Source: Carex sylvatica
Lineage: Eukaryota > Streptophyta > Magnoliopsida > Poales > Cyperaceae
Reading direction: 5' to 3'
NCBI GenBank assembly: GCA_964058845.1
Contig: CAXKVR010000691.1
Coordinates: 1-64,000 of the forward strand
DNA: 64,000 bases
Below are positions 1 through 13,653 of the stretch, piece by piece; position 1 is the stretch's first letter, and the number at the start of each line of letters is the position of its first letter. Under the pieces are notes generated by a model. That model was not told where the DNA came from, did not search any database, and saw only the letters and a program-made list of their open reading frames with translations. The position numbers and the translations under genes were made by a program.

Positions 1-177
1 GTGACCGATGGAGAGGAAAGAAGAGAAAGGCAGGACGGACGCCTCTGCAACTGGGACCTAGACATTTAAAATGAAACCGGAGCCGTTGAAGGGTCCAGCT
101 AATGATGAAGGGGCCCCGCACTGTCAGAAACATGGAAGAATAAAAGGGGCGTAGCGGTTTCAGATAGTTAAGGGATC

Positions 178-474
178 TGTTATAGCAGCTCAGCGATTTC
201 AGCTGATGTGGCTGCCGACGTGTTGAGTGTAGAATAATTAGGAGAGATTAGTTGGTCATTTCAATTCATTTATTTGAAACTTTCTCGCCTATATAAAGCG
301 ATTGTATCAGCAGAACCAATTTCATGAAAAGTATTATGAATAGAATCAATGTTACTCCGTTCTTTCTCAAGCTCCGTTCTTTCATACTCTAAATTTCCAT
401 CAAATGGCTTTGTCTTTGAGTGATTCGATTCAATTTGATCATACCTGATCTGAGACCTATTCTCGCTGCACACA
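178..474 (+). mobile_element. Probable LTR (3' end) of a Copia-type retrotransposon
   Basis: The stretch opens with TGTTATAG, has a TATA-like CTATATAAAG near 290-299, and closes around an ...CTGCACA end, which is the usual layout of a plant Copia LTR. A purine-rich run (AATAAAAGGGG, about 139-149) lies upstream. It would lie in the DCL4 intron before the first visible exon. I cannot see the other LTR or a target duplication because the window starts inside the element, so the right boundary is approximate. Bases 1-177 would be internal element sequence; I see no protein domain there. Confidence 0.45.
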
Positions 475-551
475 AGGAAACAGATCAATGTAAAATCATC
501 ATACAGAAGGCTTGGAATAACTAACCAATCTTAATTGTTCACATGGTATAG

Positions 552-3500
552 ATGAAAATCTCAGAGAAGAACTCCACGAAATGCGGCTTCCTGCCCTCTT
601 GAAAGAATCGTGGTTGTCAAGCACTGACAAAAAAGTCAACATGCATTCCTATTACATCAGATTGTTACCGAAGCCAGATGACAGAAACTACAGGATGTTT
701 GGTCTTTTTCTCATGAGCCGGCTCCCGGAGGAAGCTGAGTCATTGGAAGTCGATTTACACCTGACTCATTGCCGCATTGTGAAAACAGGTCTCAACTGGC
801 TTGGCTTGGTATCATTTGACAAAGAAGAGGTATAGATTGCACATTTGCATTAATGCTCAAACTCCAAAATACCTTATATTTCTGTTTCTTTAAGCTGAAG
901 GTCAATTATGAGGATCCATATCTGGTGCTTTCCTTGCCTTAGAAAGCAATGCCCTGCTTTAGCAATTAGGAGTGACTGATCTAAAACAGACGAGGCAGAT
1001 CCCATCCAAGCCCACACTAAATGCCCCCTATAAGAATTCAGTATTTTCGATCTGGGCCATCCGTTTTAGACTGGATGATCCAGACAGGAAAAACAGGGCC
1101 CTGCTTTCCGATGCAAGAAAAGCAGACTGATCCAAGAAGTTATAAGACTTCTTCCCATCATCACATGCAAACAGTCATTGGAAAAAGCAAAAACAATCTG
1201 ATCAATATCTGATATTGTAATTTTGCAGAAATAGACTTTTGTATTTTTTCTGGTTTTATATGCTCTTTTTCTTGTTTCTGTAGATGAAGATAGCTCAAAA
1301 TTTCCAGGAAATGTTTCTCAAAATAGTCCTCGACCGAGTTGAATTCTCTTCTGGTGAAATTGCCCTTGGGAAAGACACGTCCAGTATTCAGCACAGCAAC
1401 TCGCTGTCTTATCTTTTGCTTCCTCTAAAACAGCACATTTGCAGCAATAATAACAAGTTGGTGGTTGACTGGGCCACTATGAGACACTGTTTATCATCCC
1501 CAATTTTTGGAAATGCAAATAGTCTCTTTTGGAGGAACCAAATTACAATTGGAAATTCTCTAAAGATGAAAGATGGAGAGTATAGAAAGCATGATGTAGT
1601 GGGTAGTTTGATTTATACGCCGCATAATGAAATATTCTTCTTTGTAGATGAGATTTTATATGAACTTAATGCAACAAGTCAACTTGAAAGGTCTACCTAT
1701 GCGGAACATTTTAAAGAAAGGTAAGTAAACCTTAAAATATATATTTTTCCTTTGAAGATGTATACATGCCTATTTTTCCCATTAATATATATCAAGTGGT
1801 CTGTAGGATTTTTATTTTTTTCTGTTTGTTTCCTACTATTATTTAACATGGGCCTATGTGATGACAGAAATATGTGTAAGTTAGCAAGTACATATAATAT
1901 ATAGAGATTTTCCTTTTCCTAGGTTTTTTTTGGTAGGGAGCTGGTCATTATGATGATTTTTTACATCTTTATTAATCAGGTTTAAAATCGAGCTATCACA
2001 TCCAGAGCAACCGTTATTGAAGGTCAAGCAGCTTTTCAATGTGCACAATTTGCTACTCAATAGAAACAAAGATAATAAAGGTGTGTTTCACATTTCCCAG
2101 TTTGGTACATATTCAAAGAATTGCATGACTTGCTTGTTCAGCTGTTTTCAAATTTTAGTTGTTTTTTTGTTTCTGAAGCAAATTGAGATATATTTGCTTG
2201 AATTGTGGGTTGATCAAGGCAAACTTGGACTAAGTAGAGGCCCAATTGGGCTAAACTGGGAAAAATAGTAAAACCAGCAGATTTATTTTGGAGGCCCAAT
2301 TGAGCTATCACGTGCTGTCGCAGCCCCCGCTCAGAAGTTTTATTTTGGAGGGTTAATTATTTAGTTATGATAAAGTTGGTGACACCTAATTGCACAGTTG
2401 AAGCTTATCGAGAGTTAATTCAGACTCATTTTGGGCTAATCAATTTGTGACTGACTTTTCAAAAATATTTAGAGGCAAGAGAACTAACTGAGCACTTTGT
2501 GGAGCTACCACCTGAGCTGTGTTGTGTGAAGATTCTCGGCTTTTCTAAGGATATAGGGAGCTCGTTGTCACTCTTGCCGTCTTTTATGCACCGTTTAGAG
2601 AACCTTCTTGTAGCTATCGAGCTCAAGCATTTAATGCTCTCCTCCTTTGCAGAAGCTTCTCTTGTCAGAGCAGAATGCGTATGCACCTCCAGCCTCTCTT
2701 CTTCTTGATTTGTTTGGATTGGCTACAAAAGTTGAGAACCTTATGCCAAATTATGTATGGTACTTGCATAGAGTTTTGGGGCCTGCGAGGTTTGGCACCA
2801 TGCCAGTGTGGTCCTGGTTTCTCTTATAACAGGCCTTAGATGTTTATCTAAGCATTTATTTAACCCAGTTTTTCCACAATCGTTCTATTTGAAATTGGTT
2901 AAGCCCTCTCCAAATTTAAGCCTCTCAATACCCTCTTTTATGCAACTAAACCTCAATTAAGCCTCCATTTAACTCGTCTTGTTGCTTATCATCATGAATT
3001 GCCTGAACTGACTGCATTGAGCCTCACATTTATCGCAAAGCATGAAAATGACCCCATTGGTCTTAATTTATTTCAGATGTCCCAAATTTACAATTCAAAA
3101 TAAACACTCTTATAAAAGTGTTCACTCAGCAGATTAATTAAATTATGAAATGTAAACATGGAATGTTGATTAGAAGTTTTAAGGAATGAAATATATGGTA
3201 CAATGACAAGAAATAAAATACAACTAAAGAGCTTCGAGAAATAGTAAGGTTTAAATAATTTTACCTAGATAGGTAAAATAGTAGAGGCATTTATTAGATT
3301 AAGTTTCTCACCCATACCAAGCAACTGAGGTAATTTACCCAAAATTGTTCAAAGGCTAGTTAATATCTGCTCGGTACAGAAAACAAATAGAATTTCGTAG
3401 TTGTGCCATTCAGAAGGCCAAACGAACTGTTAGTTTTATTATTACTGTTGTTGACCAGGTCAAATCATTAAAGGATAACCATCTGAGTATACTCTGGTAT

Positions 3501-6500
3501 TAGCTAATCAAGTCTCAAGTGAAATCTAATTAACAGAGTAGGTTAGTTACAGACTAGTGAATTTTAAGAGAAACTTTTTGCTTCTTTTAGTCTTTAAAAG
3601 TTATTTGTTCCAACAGATACTGGAGGCACTGACGACCGAGAAATGCATGGAGAGGCTCTCATTAGAGAGGTTTGAAGTACTAGGTGATGCATTTTTGAAA
3701 TATGTGGTAGGCCGACACAGCTTTATTTCTTTTGAAGGGTTAGATGAGGGTAAATTGACCTGGAGACGGTCATGCATTGTGAATAACTTGAATTTGTATG
3801 TCCTTGCTATAAAGAAAGATTTACAGGTACATGGTTAAAATCAGTTTTATGTATTTTTTTCATGTCTTGTACTATATTTTGTATACATTTTTAATAATTT
3901 TTTTGTCTTTTCATTAATGCCAGGTTTTCATAAGGGAACCATTTGTACCATCTCAATTCTTTGCATTAGGTCATCCATGCACCAAATTCTGCACCAAGGA
4001 CAACGAGTCGATATTGCACCCAAGAATATCTAAAACTCATTCCAGTTCCAGTTCTGAAAATCTTGAGCTGGCCACTGGTGGAAGGTGCACTCGGGCCCAC
4101 CGCTGGATCCATGGAAAGACAATTGCTGACATGGTGGAGGCCCTTGTGGGTGTTTTCCTGGTTGAAAGCGGTTTCAAGGCTGCCTTCGCATTTTTAAGAT
4201 GGATTGGAATTGAAATTGATTTCAAGATCTCTGATTACGAAAAGGCTTGCAACCTGAGCTATAAGAATTTATCACTTGTGGAGAGTATGAATATTGATGC
4301 ATTGGAGGAAACCATTGGGCATGAGTTTAGGTTTAAAGGACTGCTAATGGAAGCGCTCATACACCCATCATATAACAAGCACTCAGGTGGATGCTACCAG
4401 GTGCGTTGTCTCATGCGTCCCTATGTCTGGTAATACGGGCCTTTATCTCCAGGTCTTGTACGAAGCTGAGATGGTAGGAGATTATTGTTGTGCCTGGATT
4501 TAATTGAATTTGTGTTATTTTTGGGGTTTTATTGGTGAATTGGGGTAATTATGAATTTCATTTAGAATGTTACAGCACTAGAATTATCCTAAATTAGTCT
4601 GGTCAAAGAGCGTAATTTGAATAAAATGCCAGATTAGATATTATTTATATATAATTCATTCATTTTTCAACTCAGAGATTGGAGTTTCTAGGCGATGCTG
4701 TGTTGGAGTACCTAATCACCTCCTACATCTACTCGGTGTACCCTGATCTGAAACCAGGTCAAATGACGGATCTGAGATCCATAGCTGTTAACAACACATC
4801 ACTTGCTCATGTGGCAGTCAGGCAGTCCCTGCACAAGCACCTGGTCAAAGATTCAAATGGCCTCACCACTGCTATTTGCAAATTTGAGCAATATGTTGCT
4901 TTACCGGATTGTGAAAAGGAATTAGTAGAGGAACCCGCATGCCCTAAGGTTAACCCTTTTTTTGTAGAATTTTATTTGTCATAAAAATAAAAGAAGTCTT
5001 TCGTACCTGTATGTTACTACATATACCCAGCATCCCCTATTTGTTTTAAATTTAAGTAAGCTCTTTCCTCTTCATCATTATTTGAAATGTGAAACTGAGG
5101 GAGGAGGATACTTCTGTAAGTATTTCGAAAGAAGTATGCAGGGAGGTGTATAGAGGATGTACTCTTCATGTTTCACAGGCTACACATGATATTGCGTATA
5201 CTTCAAATAGCAGACTGGAAACTCTCCAAATTTATAGTTGGTGCCTCACTAACCCTCAATTCAACTCAATCTGTTGTCGATTTGAACCTAGCCAGGTCTT
5301 AAATAGAGCACCTCACCTACCTGTAAAGACCCCCTCTGTTACAACACCATTATTTATCAGTAGAAACCTTTCTTATATAAAAAGAACTTGTAGATTGAAA
5401 AAATGATGATAAATTAAACGAGAATAAAGAGAGAGTTCATTCTACATGTTAATATCGACAACAATGAAATTTATAGTAAGAGGAAAATCCGTCGATATTT
5501 TAAATCATGAGGGTTGAATTAGGGATCTAAAAAAGTCACGGTGTGACCAGATACGTCATGGCATGGCACATGTGCTGGTCACGTGCCGTGACTCGCATGT
5601 CCCGTGCCATGACCATCTTTTTTAAAATTTGGCACGGCACAGCACGTGTCATATGTAATTAGAACCGTTAGATCTTTTGATCAAATGATGAATCTGAATA
5701 AATTAACTTAAATTATTAAAAAAAAAGTTAAACGTGACCAGTCACGTGTGGTCATGGCGTGAATAACATGCGGTGACCATCATTCCAAATTTGGTCACGA
5801 CACGGCACAACATGTCACGTATTTAGAACCCTAGGTTCGAGTCTCTCTATCTCTAATAAAAAGCCCATTTGATTTTCGAAATATTTCCTTTATTTCGATT
5901 TTGATGAAAAATTAAAATAGAATTCATTATAAATTCATTATTTTTGTTTTTTAATTCATTCACAGATCACAAATCATTGACTGTCCTAACAATCCAGGTA
6001 CTAGGTGATGTGGTTGAATCATGTGTTGGGGCTGTGCTTCTTGACACGGGGTTGGACCTCAAACAGGTTTGGAGCCTGATGCTGGATCTGTTAGTACCTG
6101 CTCTGAGCTTCTCTGATATGCAGATAAACTCATTAAGGGAGTTACGTGAGCTGTGCCAGTCCAGTAATTTTGAACTGAGGCTACCTCATCCAGTAAAAAA
6201 ATCCGAGATGTATGATGTAAATGTGGAAGTTGGCATAGCAGGGAATTATTTGACTTTTACAGCTACAAATCGTAGCTCTAAAGAGGCCCGAAAAATCGCA
6301 GCTCAAAAAGCTCTCCTGAAATTAAAGGTAATTTATTTAGTTTTTCATTGTTGGGTTGGTCCTTTTACTACAACTTGTATTCTTCCGGGCTTTTGGGCTT
6401 AAGTTAGTGCTAATATTTGCCCCTCCCTTTTACTTTAGTTTAGATACCTGTTCAACCTTCATTCAATTTATTCTTTTTCTTTTAAAATGACATTTTTTTT

Positions 6501-8113
6501 TTTTGTGTTATGTACCCATGCTGCAAAATAAAAGTTTAAAATTAATTAATCCTATCTCATACTTAAACATATATTTTTTTCATATTAACAATAATGAAGG
6601 TGTTTTATACCTTATCACTAGAATTAATGCTGCTGTATTTAAGCCTACGGGCATTCAACCTCAAAAAAAAAAAAAATACTGCTGTATTTTCTGCTAGAAC
6701 AAAGTTACCAGTTATAACTTAACCTAACTTACCATTGTACCATTTTTTTTACTTGTAATTGCAAATTACTGAAAATTACCAATAATTGCAAGTTATTGAA
6801 AACCTCTCTGCTTTTGTAACTGGATTTAACCAGGCATTAGGACACAAGCACAGGAACAAAACCTTAGAGGAGATATTGCGTACCACTCCAAAACAGAAAG
6901 CAAAGCTAATAGGATTTGACGAGGAACCTCTTGTTATAGAAACCTACTCATTTCCTACCACTGACGAATTTGCTAAATTAAACATCAAAGAGGTCAAACC
7001 TGATGTCAAGTTCAAATCTACTTCAGAAAATGGAGATTTCTGTAGTTCACTTACTGGATCGGCAGTTGAAGGTAAAGTGGATTCTAATCTTAAAAACGGG
7101 TTGACAGGAGATAGGGTTGCAGTTGTGGGAAGGGGAGAGTTGAATGGTGCATCTTATATACATATCAATACTGGCAATCATGAAGGTATGCTACATTCTT
7201 GTGCTTTACTATATATACAATGTATGAACTTCATGTTTTCTATTTATAATTGTGCTTGTGCTGGATATTTATTTGGATAAATTAATCAATTATTGTAAAT
7301 TTTTCTTATGTTCTGCCATTTCTTAACAAAGTAGACAGTTTAAGCTTTTACGCCTTGTACCATATATAAATTTGTTTTATATCAACTATGATTTCACATC
7401 CATTTTAATATACTAATCTTAGCGAAAACAAAGATATTGGCCTATATTCATTTGTTTTTGTTTTCTTTTATTCCAAAAAAGAAACAGGTCTAACGACATG
7501 CAAAACATTAAGGTCACAGCTGTTTGAGATCTGTGCAGCTTGTTATTGGAACAAACCTATCTTCGAATGTTGCAAAAGAGAAGGCCCTGATCACCAACCA
7601 TTGTATTCTCTTTTACCTTTCTCTAAGAACTATATTGTACAAGCAGGTACAACCATTAGTTGCACGAGTGAACAAGCAAAAAATCGAGTCTTTGCAGTTG
7701 AGTTAGTTAAAGGAAAAATCAATTGCATGGATGCTTTTGCAAAACAACTTATAAACGACTGACTTTTGTATAAGAAACTTAAAATAGTAGTTAAATACAC
7801 CTAAAATCTAAACCGCTTGAGCCTACATGTTTTGGTCAAAAATCAGAGAAAATTGAGCCAGCCTTTTGTTCATGAAGTGCTTTTCTGCTTATTAATGATT
7901 AATATTACTTTCTAAAATTTGTGTAGGTTCACTTTCAAAGTTATTGTGCAAGTGCAAGGAGCTAAACCTACTTGCATAGAGAGCTTTGGTTACCCAAAAG
8001 CACAAAAGAAAGCGGCTCAAGAGAGTGCTGCTGAAGGCGCAATTTGGTGCCTCAAGCATCTTGGTTACACGCTGAACTCCAAAACCGACTGTTTATCTGA
8101 AAAAAGTATATAG
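552..8113 (+). CDS. DCL4: Dicer-like 4 endoribonuclease, 3' part (5' end outside window)
   Basis: DCL4 cuts long double-stranded RNA into 21-nt siRNAs (trans-acting siRNAs, transgene and viral siRNAs) in the nucleus. Eleven exons are visible: 552-829, 1284-1720, 1980-2080, 2473-2678, 3617-3826, 3924-4400, 4676-4948, 5998-6327, 6834-7185, 7488-7602, 7927-8113. All junctions are GT-AG and keep frame, giving 987 residues to a TAG stop. Order: end of the helicase/dimerisation region, PAZ (about residues 95-300), RNase IIIa (from 341), RNase IIIb (from 570), dsRBD1 (about 700-770) and dsRBD2 (about 895-975). RNase IIIa shows [11 protein letters not shown] with DMVEALVG; RNase IIIb shows [12 protein letters not shown] with [12 protein letters not shown], so both acidic clusters are intact. 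The second dsRBD, ending [10 protein letters not shown], and the overall match to Arabidopsis DCL4 separate it from DCL2. The helicase and N-terminus lie upstream. The 4949-5997 intron carries a small transposon. Confidence 0.95.
5520..5833. mobile_element. Non-autonomous hAT-like element rich in CACG/CGTG, in a DCL4 intron
   Basis: A 314-bp element with inverted ends TAGGGATCTAAA and TTTAGAACCCTA. The interior is full of CACGTG, GTCACG and GGCACGGC blocks in both orientations, so it folds back. The flanking 8 bases, GGTTGAAT and GGTTCGAG, agree at only five positions and may be a decayed hAT target duplication. Related copies lie at 12540-12900 and 55371-55763. It sits mid-intron, away from the splice sites. 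Confidence 0.6.
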
Positions 8114-9341
8114 AAGGTAAAATATGTGGCGCATGCCTTCAAATGAGCTAGGCAGAGACCTTTTTCATCATTGGCCAAAGTTTTGTGAATTTTTCCGGCC
8201 TGTATATTTATATGTGAGTGCATCTCAATAATATTACCCCCTGCTAAATTAATATGGTTGTGTATGTATGTTAAGCAATGTTTTGATCCCTGGAAGATGT
8301 TACGCATGTATGGAGACTTTGAGGCCTTCCAAATCCAATGCAACGTGTACTTGAACATTTTGGTTTGGAAACGTCCTTTTTCGGAAGTTTAGTAAAATCG
8401 TCCATCTCTCTCTGTCCGTAGTGTTAGTGTTAGTGTTAGTGTTAGTGTAGTGCCGAGCAATCCGCCATCACCATTCACCATGCCGCTAGCCCAGGATTTC
8501 ATTTCATTCGGGTCTACAACTTCGATGCCTCCTAGTCTAGTCCTATACATTTGTTAATGAGTCGGTTAAAGAGTTTGAGCCTGACCAACCAACATTTGCT
8601 AAACAGATTAGTAAGAAGCAAATAATTTTAAAATTAATACGGATTCTAACTCAAATTTTGGGTCACCTAATATGATATTCCTTAATCCTTATGGTCATTT
8701 TTGATTGTTATTTGGTTGTGGAGTAAAGTTAATCCGAATTAAATTTCTTACTTCGAGTTAAAGTAGATTAAAATAATCATGTGTGATTGGAGTTTAATTG
8801 GAGTTTGGTAGAGTAAGCTCGTGAAAAGAGAAAAAATTATAATATGGTGTTACTTTAACTGCGAAATTCACATATGAAGTAAGTTACTTCACCTAAAAAG
8901 ATGAAATAATTTAATCCGGATTAACTCAAATATTGCTCGATCTTATTCTTTTCAATTTATTTCTCGTTTAGTTCTTTTACTCCACCTACTTGCGACCAAA
9001 CATACTCTATAGTTTAGATTCGAACTAAATCCGATCCAAGATAGTGATAGAATGTGCGAGACCTTTTAATACCGTGCCAAAGCAAATCGGACGGTGCAGA
9101 TCTGAACTCAAAATTTCTGTTAGCTCAGGTGATGTTAATTCTGGGAATGGGGCCCCACATAGTGCGTTTCTTATTGGATCCGCATGCCATTGTTCGCACC
9201 CGTGGCAAGCCGGTTTGGGAATCGCTTCCCCTGCTTGGACAAGAAGAAAGTAATACACCGTCGCTGTATAAGCTATTAAGCTCCTTCTCTTTCTCTTTAG
9301 CTGTCTCATCTCCCCCGAATCAGCTCAACTCTCTCGCGACT
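8114..9341. other. DCL4 to PBC1 intergenic region
   Basis: Holds the DCL4 3' UTR and the PBC1 promoter and 5' UTR. A GTGTTA hexamer is repeated about four times at 8420-8448. A weak inverted pair (TTTGGTTGTGGAGTAA near 8711, and its degenerate complement around 8975-9000) encloses AT-rich DNA with repeated TTAATCCG-type motifs. It may be a decayed MITE of about 290 bp. A GGGGCCCC palindrome lies near 9150. I see no further gene. Confidence 0.4.
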
Positions 9342-11582
9342 ATGTCGGTAAGTTTACCATGCCTCCTCCATTCAAAATCCTAACCCTAACCCTAAGTCTC
9401 TTAAAACACCAAATTATTCTTCTTACTCACAATTTTCTGATATTTCATGCTAGATCTTCGAGTACAATGGAAGCGCCTTGGTGGCCATGGTGGGAAAGAA
9501 TTGTTTCGCTATTGCAAGCGATCGACGCCTAGGCGTCCAGCTTCAGACCGTTGCTACTGATTTCCAAAGGGTTTTTAAGATCCACGATCGCTTGTATATT
9601 GGTCTATCTGGCCTCGCAACTGATGCCCAGACAATGTAATTTTTTTTCTCCTTTTGTCAATTTCAATTCGAATTGAATGCTGTTTTTTCTGAGGCTAGTT
9701 TTAATGTTTTCATTTATTTTTATTTTTTATCTTTATTGTTTTTTCAGGCATCAAAAGCTCGTGTTTAGGCACAAACTTTACCAGCTAAGGGAGGAGAGGG
9801 ACATGAAGCCTCAGACCTTTGCAAGTCTGGTTTCAGCTTTGCTTTATGAGAAAAGGTTCAGTTGTTCATTCTTTGGTACTAATTTTGGAATCGTATTCAA
9901 GTTCATCATATCTAATTAAATAGCTACTCCTAAAAATAAGGTTTTATAAATGCTTTTTAAGTTTTATATAATTTATTTGAGAACTACATAAACCATGTAT
10001 CTGGCAACTGTACCAGTCTGGTTTTGTGTCAGTACCTGTCTGAGTTTCAGTTTTCCAGTTTTATCTGTTTATTTATTTTGTATGTTTTGTTATGTTCTTT
10101 TGTGCTCAACTGTAAATCGACAGTGAGTGTTAATTCAGTATTATTGTCCTATTTTTTGGGATTAACACGTAGTTGAGGAATATATGAGATAAATTTGGAT
10201 TAAGTTTTGGCTTGATTTGGAGCTTGTTAACTGCAATTAGCTGAACCCCTACTTTGTGATGCAGGTACTGCCTGAAAGGGGTAGTTTGAAGTTTCGCTTT
10301 GCATGCCTTTTGTTTAACTGACTCTTAATTTGTAAATTTAATATTATAAATTGTAGATTTGGGCCCTACTTTTGCCAACCTGTAATTGCTGGATTAGGAG
10401 ACAATGATGAGCCATTCATATGCACTATGGATTGCCTCGGTGCCAAGTATGTAATGCTTATATATATTTTTGCTTGAACTATTTACTAGCAGCTGCCATT
10501 CATTGTACTATAGATTTATTCAAAGGTAGAGGCAATTTTTTTTTTTTAATCCTTGCAAAAAGGACGGTAGAGTTGCATAAGCTAATTTTCCACCAAAAGT
10601 AGCTCTGGGTTTAATTGCTTTCCCTAAAGATAAAAATTTGCAAATAAATGAAAATTTATATGTCATCGTCGTTAACTAAAAGTTAATATTTTGTGTAGGG
10701 AGCTAGCAAAAGACTTTGTTGTTTCTGGTACTGCTTCAGAGTCTCTATATGGTGCCTGTGAATCGATGTATAAGCCTGACATGGTTAGAAATTCATTCCT
10801 TGTATTATGTTCTGATCTATTAGTTATAACAGTGTCTTTATCCGTGCCTTATATAATTGATAATGGGCTGTTTGGTATTGAGGTGCTATATTTGAGAGTT
10901 AATTTAGGCTAAATTAGCAGTTAATGTCATGAGTTAGAGGTTGAGTGGTTTAATTAGAAGTACAACTAGACAATCTTTGTGGTCTGGTTGTATATTTTAG
11001 GATATTGGTGCACAGCAGTACTTGTTTGTACTGTTATTAGGTGGTCCTGTAATTCAAAAGGTGTAGAAATGAGCATAATTGCCAGATATCTCCCTTTCCC
11101 CAAAAGTGCATAAAATTCCAAATGTGCAAGATATACTTTATTGAATACTTAAACAGGGATGGTATAGGAAAATTGTAGTAAATACTGAATTTGTTGACCA
11201 TTGAAATTAAATCATTGACATTCCATAGCATCATGTCATTCTAATAATATCTCTTTTAGGAACCTGAGGAATTATTTGAGACAGTGTCACAAGCTCTGTT
11301 GTCGTCAATCGACCGTGACTGCTTGAGTGGTTGGGGTGGCTACGTTCTTATTGTGTATGTCACTTTACTATTTTGGTCTTCATTTTTTTGTTTTTTACCT
11401 TCTTGAAAACTTCGAACTGGTGGGGATATTTTTGGTTGTTTTGTAGGACATGTACGATATTTTGACAATTTTAGGGACATAAAAGAAATTTCTTTTGTTT
11501 TTCACAACTCATTTTTGCTCTTTGTTATTGTAGTACGCCGACCGAAGTGCAAGAGAAGCTTCTGAAAGGGAGGATGGATTAG
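9342..11582 (+). CDS. PBC1: 20S proteasome subunit beta type-3
   Basis: Non-catalytic beta-3 subunit of the 20S proteasome core, which degrades ubiquitinated proteins in nucleus and cytosol. Exons: 9342-9347, 9454-9635, 9748-9855, 10357-10446, 10699-10783, 11260-11354, 11534-11582. They join in frame to 204 residues, the usual length of this family. The first exon holds only ATG TCG before a GTAAGT donor. The protein begins [20 protein letters not shown] and shows the beta-subunit fold signature ([20 protein letters not shown]). It ends [12 protein letters not shown]. There is no Thr active-site propeptide, as expected for beta-3. The gene lies 1.2 kb downstream of DCL4 in the same orientation with its own 5' region. 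Nothing looks broken. Confidence 0.95.
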
Positions 11583-12539
11583 AATCTTACATTTGGACAT
11601 CTACATGTTTTAATGCTTGCTTATGTTTGGTCAAGTTATTTGTTACCTCCTAAGTTGTAGTCTCAGACAACTATACATTAGTTTAGGATGTTTGTGCCTT
11701 CTGTCCTCGTGGATTCATCTATTTTTATCATTAGTTCTAATGTTTTGTGTCTTTTAGCTAAATTAATGTTGAATTTTCCTGTGTTGGTTCTAAACATCAA
11801 ATGTTTTCTGTTTTGTACGTAGCCTCTTTTTTGTGTCTGTCAAGACCTTTTGTAGCTTGGACACATTTGTAATTGTACCTGTACTCACTGTTGTTGTACC
11901 TCTATACTATGGTACTGGGTTTAGGTTATAACTAGAGTTTGCCTCTTAAGATTGCATTGAAATTTTTAATTTTGGACATCATTATAATTATTATTCATAA
12001 TAGTTATTGTTTTTTTTATCTTATATATAGCTATTGCAATTATCATTATTTTTATTATATTAGTGCATTATTATCATTATCATTATCATTATTTATTATA
12101 GTGTTATCATTTTGAACTATTATCCTATTCGTATTATATTATCAAAATTATTTTAATTATTATATTGAAAGTAGTTATTTATTTATGATTAATATTATTT
12201 TATTTATTTTAATCTATGCTTCCATTACATTTGGTAAAATGTAAGTTTAATCTACCCAAATTTTTTTAACTTAGACCGAATGTTTATAATTGATCCAGTT
12301 TTGATCAAAATCTTTTACTTCAGAGGATACAGACTACCGCACATGAAGGTGTCTACTGTCTACATGTTGCTTGGCATTCAATCAGAGAATGGCGCGTATC
12401 CAAACTGGAGAACTGGAAGCGATCTGGATCGTTAGATCACTGGACAACGGTGATGGTTTTTTTTTTTTTTTTTTTTTTTTGCATAACCTCTGTTGCTCTT
12501 TATTTATGTGCGGCGGCGTAGTTGTGCATCGATGCGTCA

Positions 12540-12900
12540 AGTACTGTGGACAGTGTGGAAAACACGTGCCGTGCCGTGACTTTAGTCACGTGCTGTGACA
12601 AAGTTAATTTTTCACATGCCGTGATCAAAATTATGAGGAGTGGTCACAATACGTGAGTCACGCCGTGACTCACGTGCCGTGATTAAGTCGTACCGTGACC
12701 AAGTCGGCACTCCTAGTCTCCTACCTTCTCCCGTTCCGTGCTGTTCCGTGCCGTGCCGTGTCTTCTTTGCTAATAATTAGTCACGGCACGCGAATGATCA
12801 CGGCACGGGACACGCGAGGCACGGCACGTATCTAACACCCGTACCGTGCCGTGATGGAGCCGTGCCGTTCTGTGACGGAGCCGGCTCCGGCGTGCCATTT
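12540..12900. repeat. CACGTGCCGTGAC-rich block, relative of the DCL4-intron element
   Basis: Dense alternation of CACGTG, GCCGTG and GGCACGGCAC in both orientations. It has the same vocabulary as the hAT-like elements at 5520-5833 and 55371-55763. Clear terminal repeats and target duplication were not found, so the limits are approximate. Confidence 0.45.
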
Positions 12901-13653
12901 TTCCCACTCTAATTGTGGGTTGGTTCAGTTTTTTTTTTGGTCGAATCAAACAGTACTAAAATTACAAATTAGAATCTTTCTCAATCAATGGAACCAGTTA
13001 AACTGAAAAACCGAACTGATTTATCTGAATTTTACCGGTTCAGTTAAAATCAAATATATCGAATTAGATGGACACTCCTACTTATTTGGGATCTTCTCCT
13101 ATTTTTTATCGGTCTAAAATGGGCTGTAAATGAGCTGAATTTGGAATGACAATAACGAGGTGTAAAGTCAACTCAAGTTAGTTTATAACTCATTTGATCA
13201 GTCAATTTTCTTAGTTATAGTTATATAAAGATTGGCTAATATCAAAATATTTGTTTCTAGACCGTAGAACAAACGCTTTGATTTTTACATTTTCAAAGTC
13301 TAAACAGTCAATTCAAACTATTCAACATTCAATCTATATTAAAATGTACTTGGAGACCAAATTTTACATTTTTTTGAAATTTTTATACTAGTAAGAGTTT
13401 ATCTAAACACAAACAATTCAAATAACTTAATTAATTAATTTATTCAAACACAAACAATTCAAACAGCAGCTTAAGAGTTATTTAGAAGGATATGAGATTT
13501 ATTGTGATGAATTTTGTATAACTTCAGTTGTTAATGAACGAGCTGGGATATATTTAAATTCGGCTGCTGGCCTGTCGACATTTTTCTTAATGGAAAGAAT
13601 TCTAAATATGCCTTTAAAATTTGGACATACATATATCGTTGGAGATTTTAATT

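Noticed and set aside
8420..8448. Telomere-like or CRISPR-like short repeat
   Set aside because: Only about four perfect GTGTTA hexamers without spacers; a microsatellite. No CRISPR is expected in a plant nuclear genome.
9025..9383. Overlapping ORFs of 69-109 residues on both strands just upstream of the proteasome gene
   Set aside because: They cover the PBC1 promoter and 5' UTR and conflict with the clear ATG at 9342; no family resemblance.
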